A DNA stretch of 64,000 nucleotides from Endozoicomonas sp. G2_2. Its GTDB lineage: Bacteria > Pseudomonadota > Gammaproteobacteria > Nevskiales > Salinisphaeraceae. The notes beneath the pieces are model-generated. The model saw nothing but the letters and a program-made list of their open reading frames with translations, ran no database searches and had not been told where the DNA came from. The stretch covers positions 62,001 through 126,000 of the forward strand of contig NZ_JAGHQU010000009.1 of the NCBI RefSeq assembly GCF_017744135.1. Reading direction: 5' to 3'. Position numbers and translations under genes: made by a program. Positions 62,270 through 64,000 of this stretch are shown here, one piece after another; position 1 is the first letter of the stretch; each line of letters opens with the position of its first letter.

Positions 62270-63532
62270 ATGGTTCGCGTGTCCGCTCTGATCCTCGCGG
62301 TTGTTCTGGCGGTCACGGCGCTGTGGTGGCTAAGCCGCGATATTCTCCCGCCCTCGACGATCCGCTTCGCCGCCGGCACCGAGAACGGCGGCTACTGGCG
62401 GATCGCCGAGCGCTACCGCGACATACTCGCAAGAGACAATATCGACCTGAAGCTGATCCCGACCGCCGGCTCTGTCGAGAACGCCCGGCTCATGGCCAGC
62501 GGCGAGGCCGACGCTGCGCTGCTGCAGGGCGGCATTGCCGCGGGCGAGCGCATCGAAACCCTGGGTGCCGTCTTTACCGAACCGTTCCTCATCTTCGCCC
62601 GACCGACCGCCGACGTGGACGTGCCCCGCAACCCCGCGCAATGGTCCGGGCTGCGCATTGCCGCGGGCGAAGACGGCTCCGGCACACGGGCCGCCGCGCA
62701 AGCGTTTCTAAACGCTGCGGGCCTTTCAGACAACGCCAATACGCTGCTGCCGCGCGGCGGCGCCGAAGCCGCCAGCGCACTGACCTCGGGCGACGCCGAC
62801 GTCGCGCTGTTCGTAGCCCCCCTCTCGGCGCCCTATCTCGCGCCACTATTGGCGGACGGCGACACCACGCTTTTGCAACTCGACCATATCGTTGCCCTGT
62901 CCAGGCGCATGCCGCAATCGATTCTGGTGGACGTGCCTTCCGGCGCCTTCGCCCTCGATCCGCCGTTGCCTGCGCGGGAGCGCCAGCTGCTGGGGCTGGT
63001 GGCGCGTATTGTCGCACAGCCGGAACTGCACCCGGCTATCGTCGACCGGCTTGTCGAAGCCGCGCGGGAAGTCCACGAACCCGGCGACGTGATCACGCCC
63101 GAAGGCCAGTTTCCGACCATGGACAACACGTCCCTGCCGCAGGACCCCTACGCCCGCGATCTGATCGCCGACGGCGCCAGCCCGCTGAACGCGTTCCTGC
63201 CGTATTGGGTGGTAGCGCAGATCAGCCGCTTCGCAATCCTGCTGCTGCCGATCGTGTTTCTGTTGCTGCCGCTGCTGCGCACGCTGCCCGGGCTCTACAA
63301 ATGGAGCGTGCGCAACCGCGTGTTTCGCCACTACGCGCGTATTCGCGAAATCGACGAAGCCGCATCGGAAACCGAAGACCCACAACAACTGCGCGAACTC
63401 CAATCCGAACTCGCCGAGCTGGATCGCCAGATCGCGAACCTGCACCTACCGCTCACGTATCGCGGCTACGCCTACGACGCTCGGCTGCATATCGATCTGT
63501 TGCGGAAACGGATTGCTAATCGGGTGGCGTGA
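62270..63532 (+). CDS. TAXI-family TRAP binding protein with C-terminal membrane anchor
   Basis: A 420-residue protein. An N-terminal hydrophobic segment (5-21) is followed by a TAXI binding domain (IRFAAGTENGGYWRIAERY; LMASGEADAALLQGG; NPAQWSGLRIAAGEDGSGT). Unlike normal TAXI proteins it has a second transmembrane helix at about 318-337 (ISRFAILLLPIVFLLLPLL) and a charged, probably coiled-coil tail of about 80 residues that would lie in the cytoplasm. No TRAP permease gene is adjacent. It may be a sensor or tethered receptor, or use a permease elsewhere. Confidence 0.88.
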   Translation: MVRVSALILAVVLAVTALWWLSRDILPPSTIRFAAGTENGGYWRIAERYRDILARDNIDLKLIPTAGSVENARLMASGEADAALLQGGIAAGERIETLGAVFTEPFLIFARPTADVDVPRNPAQWSGLRIAAGEDGSGTRAAAQAFLNAAGLSDNANTLLPRGGAEAASALTSGDADVALFVAPLSAPYLAPLLADGDTTLLQLDHIVALSRRMPQSILVDVPSGAFALDPPLPARERQLLGLVARIVAQPELHPAIVDRLVEAAREVHEPGDVITPEGQFPTMDNTSLPQDPYARDLIADGASPLNAFLPYWVVAQISRFAILLLPIVFLLLPLLRTLPGLYKWSVRNRVFRHYARIREIDEAASETEDPQQLRELQSELAELDRQIANLHLPLTYRGYAYDARLHIDLLRKRIANRVA

Positions 63533-63604
63533 ATAGAACAACCCGTATGCGCCACACGACAGCTGGTCAGTACTTGATAGCTAGCAGCCCATGCCCTGGA
63601 AAAC

Positions 63605-63763
63605 GTGGTCTGTCCCCTATTATTCCCGGAACAGATCTCGGTCGCCATCGAAGACGTCGCCCCCAGCAACTGGGCGCGCGAGGTCTACGACCGCGAGATC
63701 GCCCCCAAGGCCGACGCGTTATACCGCAAGCCCGGCTACGACCCCGACGCGCTGCCGCGATAA
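63605..63763 (+). pseudogene. Tautomerase (PptA-like), C-terminal fragment
   Basis: Only about the last 45 residues of a tautomerase remain: EQISVAIEDVAPSNWAREVY and REIAPKADALYRKPGY. The EIAP and KKPGY-type ending are those of E. coli PptA (YdcE). The catalytic N-terminal proline half is missing; upstream in this frame a TAG appears around 63578 and no family sequence precedes. Either truncated by deletion or a degraded remnant. No start codon other than GTG 63605. Confidence 0.7.
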
Positions 63764-63805
63764 ACCGCGCCGACCCCGCCCCGGCGCGCACCCCCGGAAC
63801 GCCGG

Positions 63806-64000
63806 CTACGCCCGGCTTGCGCCGCCGGCCGGCGCATCAGGCTTGCCGGGCCGGCGAATCAGGCCGGTCTGGTTATCGCGCAACGCGTCGAACGCCCCTT
63901 CCAGATAATCGAGCATGCTGCGCAGCTTGGCCGGCATCAGCGTGCGCTCGGGATACACCGCGTACAGCGGCAGTCGCGGTGGCGGGTAATCCGGCAACAA
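63806..64000 (-). CDS. LysR-family regulator, C-terminal end
   Basis: Sixty-four residues at the right edge, running off the window (the gene's start is beyond 64000). LPLYAVYPERTLMPAKLRSM and LDYLEGAF are typical of the final part of LysR effector domains (Val-Tyr-Pro ... lysine-rich helix). The remaining tail is polar with GKPDAPAGGASRA. Domain architecture and target cannot be judged. Confidence 0.72.
   Translation of the reverse strand: MLPDYPPPRLPLYAVYPERTLMPAKLRSMLDYLEGAFDALRDNQTGLIRRPGKPDAPAGGASRA

Noticed and set aside
1-64000. CRISPR arrays, tRNA/rRNA genes, prophage or integron cassettes
   Set aside because: No regularly spaced repeats, no cloverleaf-like intergenic sequence, no phage structural or integrase genes were seen.

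Overview
The window is GC-rich (roughly two thirds G+C by eye) bacterial chromosome with densely packed genes on both strands. It contains no rRNA, tRNA, CRISPR array, prophage or integron. The gene families point to a free-living gammaproteobacterium: TadA, RsgA, a DUF1244 protein, a YaiL-like DUF2058 protein, a cytochrome b561, a YadG/YadH-type ABC exporter and a PptA-type tautomerase remnant. Two betaine-type BCCT transporters and two TAXI-type TRAP binding proteins suggest a marine or halophilic heterotroph. Salinisphaera-like bacteria would fit, but the genus is my inference and nothing here proves it.

Layout. 1-5607 (minus): a TRAP-TAXI uptake system (binding protein, fused permease), then tadA, an isopropylmalate/tartrate/malate-type dehydrogenase and the N-terminal part of a class III aminotransferase. 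5744-12834: a LysR regulator diverging from a VOC-SDR-SDR cluster, then a YeeE/YedE thiosulfate-type transporter, a LinB-like haloalkane dehalogenase and a DUF2252 protein. 12838-23396: DUF427, MgtE, a threonine/serine dehydratase, a dicarboxylate symporter split by a 287-bp inverted-repeat element, an acyl-CoA synthetase, small proteins, an amidase, an aspartic protease and an MFS transporter. 23456-37556: a PQQ-type sugar dehydrogenase, envelope and stress proteins (two paralogous lipoproteins, CsbD, 3D-domain lipoprotein), cytochrome b561, an ABC exporter, a Cache-GGDEF diguanylate cyclase and an MBL hydrolase. 37744-50026: DUF2058, a decayed alpha/beta hydrolase, an S15-like lipoprotein, two MDR reductases, rsgA, a GST, an acyl-CoA dehydrogenase pair and a diverging thioesterase. 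50098-64000: a di-haem c-type protein, a second GGDEF protein, a frameshifted BCCT gene, DUF1244, an acetylpolyamine amidohydrolase, an intact BCCT gene, DUF72, a zinc metallopeptidase, a MOSC protein, an orphan membrane-anchored TAXI protein, a tautomerase fragment and part of a LysR gene.

The most notable signals are not in the ordinary genes. Five genes are broken: the symporter by a MITE-like element, an alpha/beta hydrolase by an 8-bp tandem duplication plus a nonsense codon, a BCCT transporter and a DUF2784 gene by single-base shifts, and a tautomerase by truncation. Two divergent promoter regions 1.4 kb apart share the operator-like motif GAACG-N2-CGTTC, which may tie the acyl-CoA dehydrogenase operon, the thioesterase and the CurA-like reductase to one TetR-type regulator. 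A PsrA-like site lies between the cytochrome and GGDEF genes. I found no clear candidate for a wholly new multi-gene system. The best leads are the inverted-repeat element, the shared operator and the paralogous lipoprotein pair.
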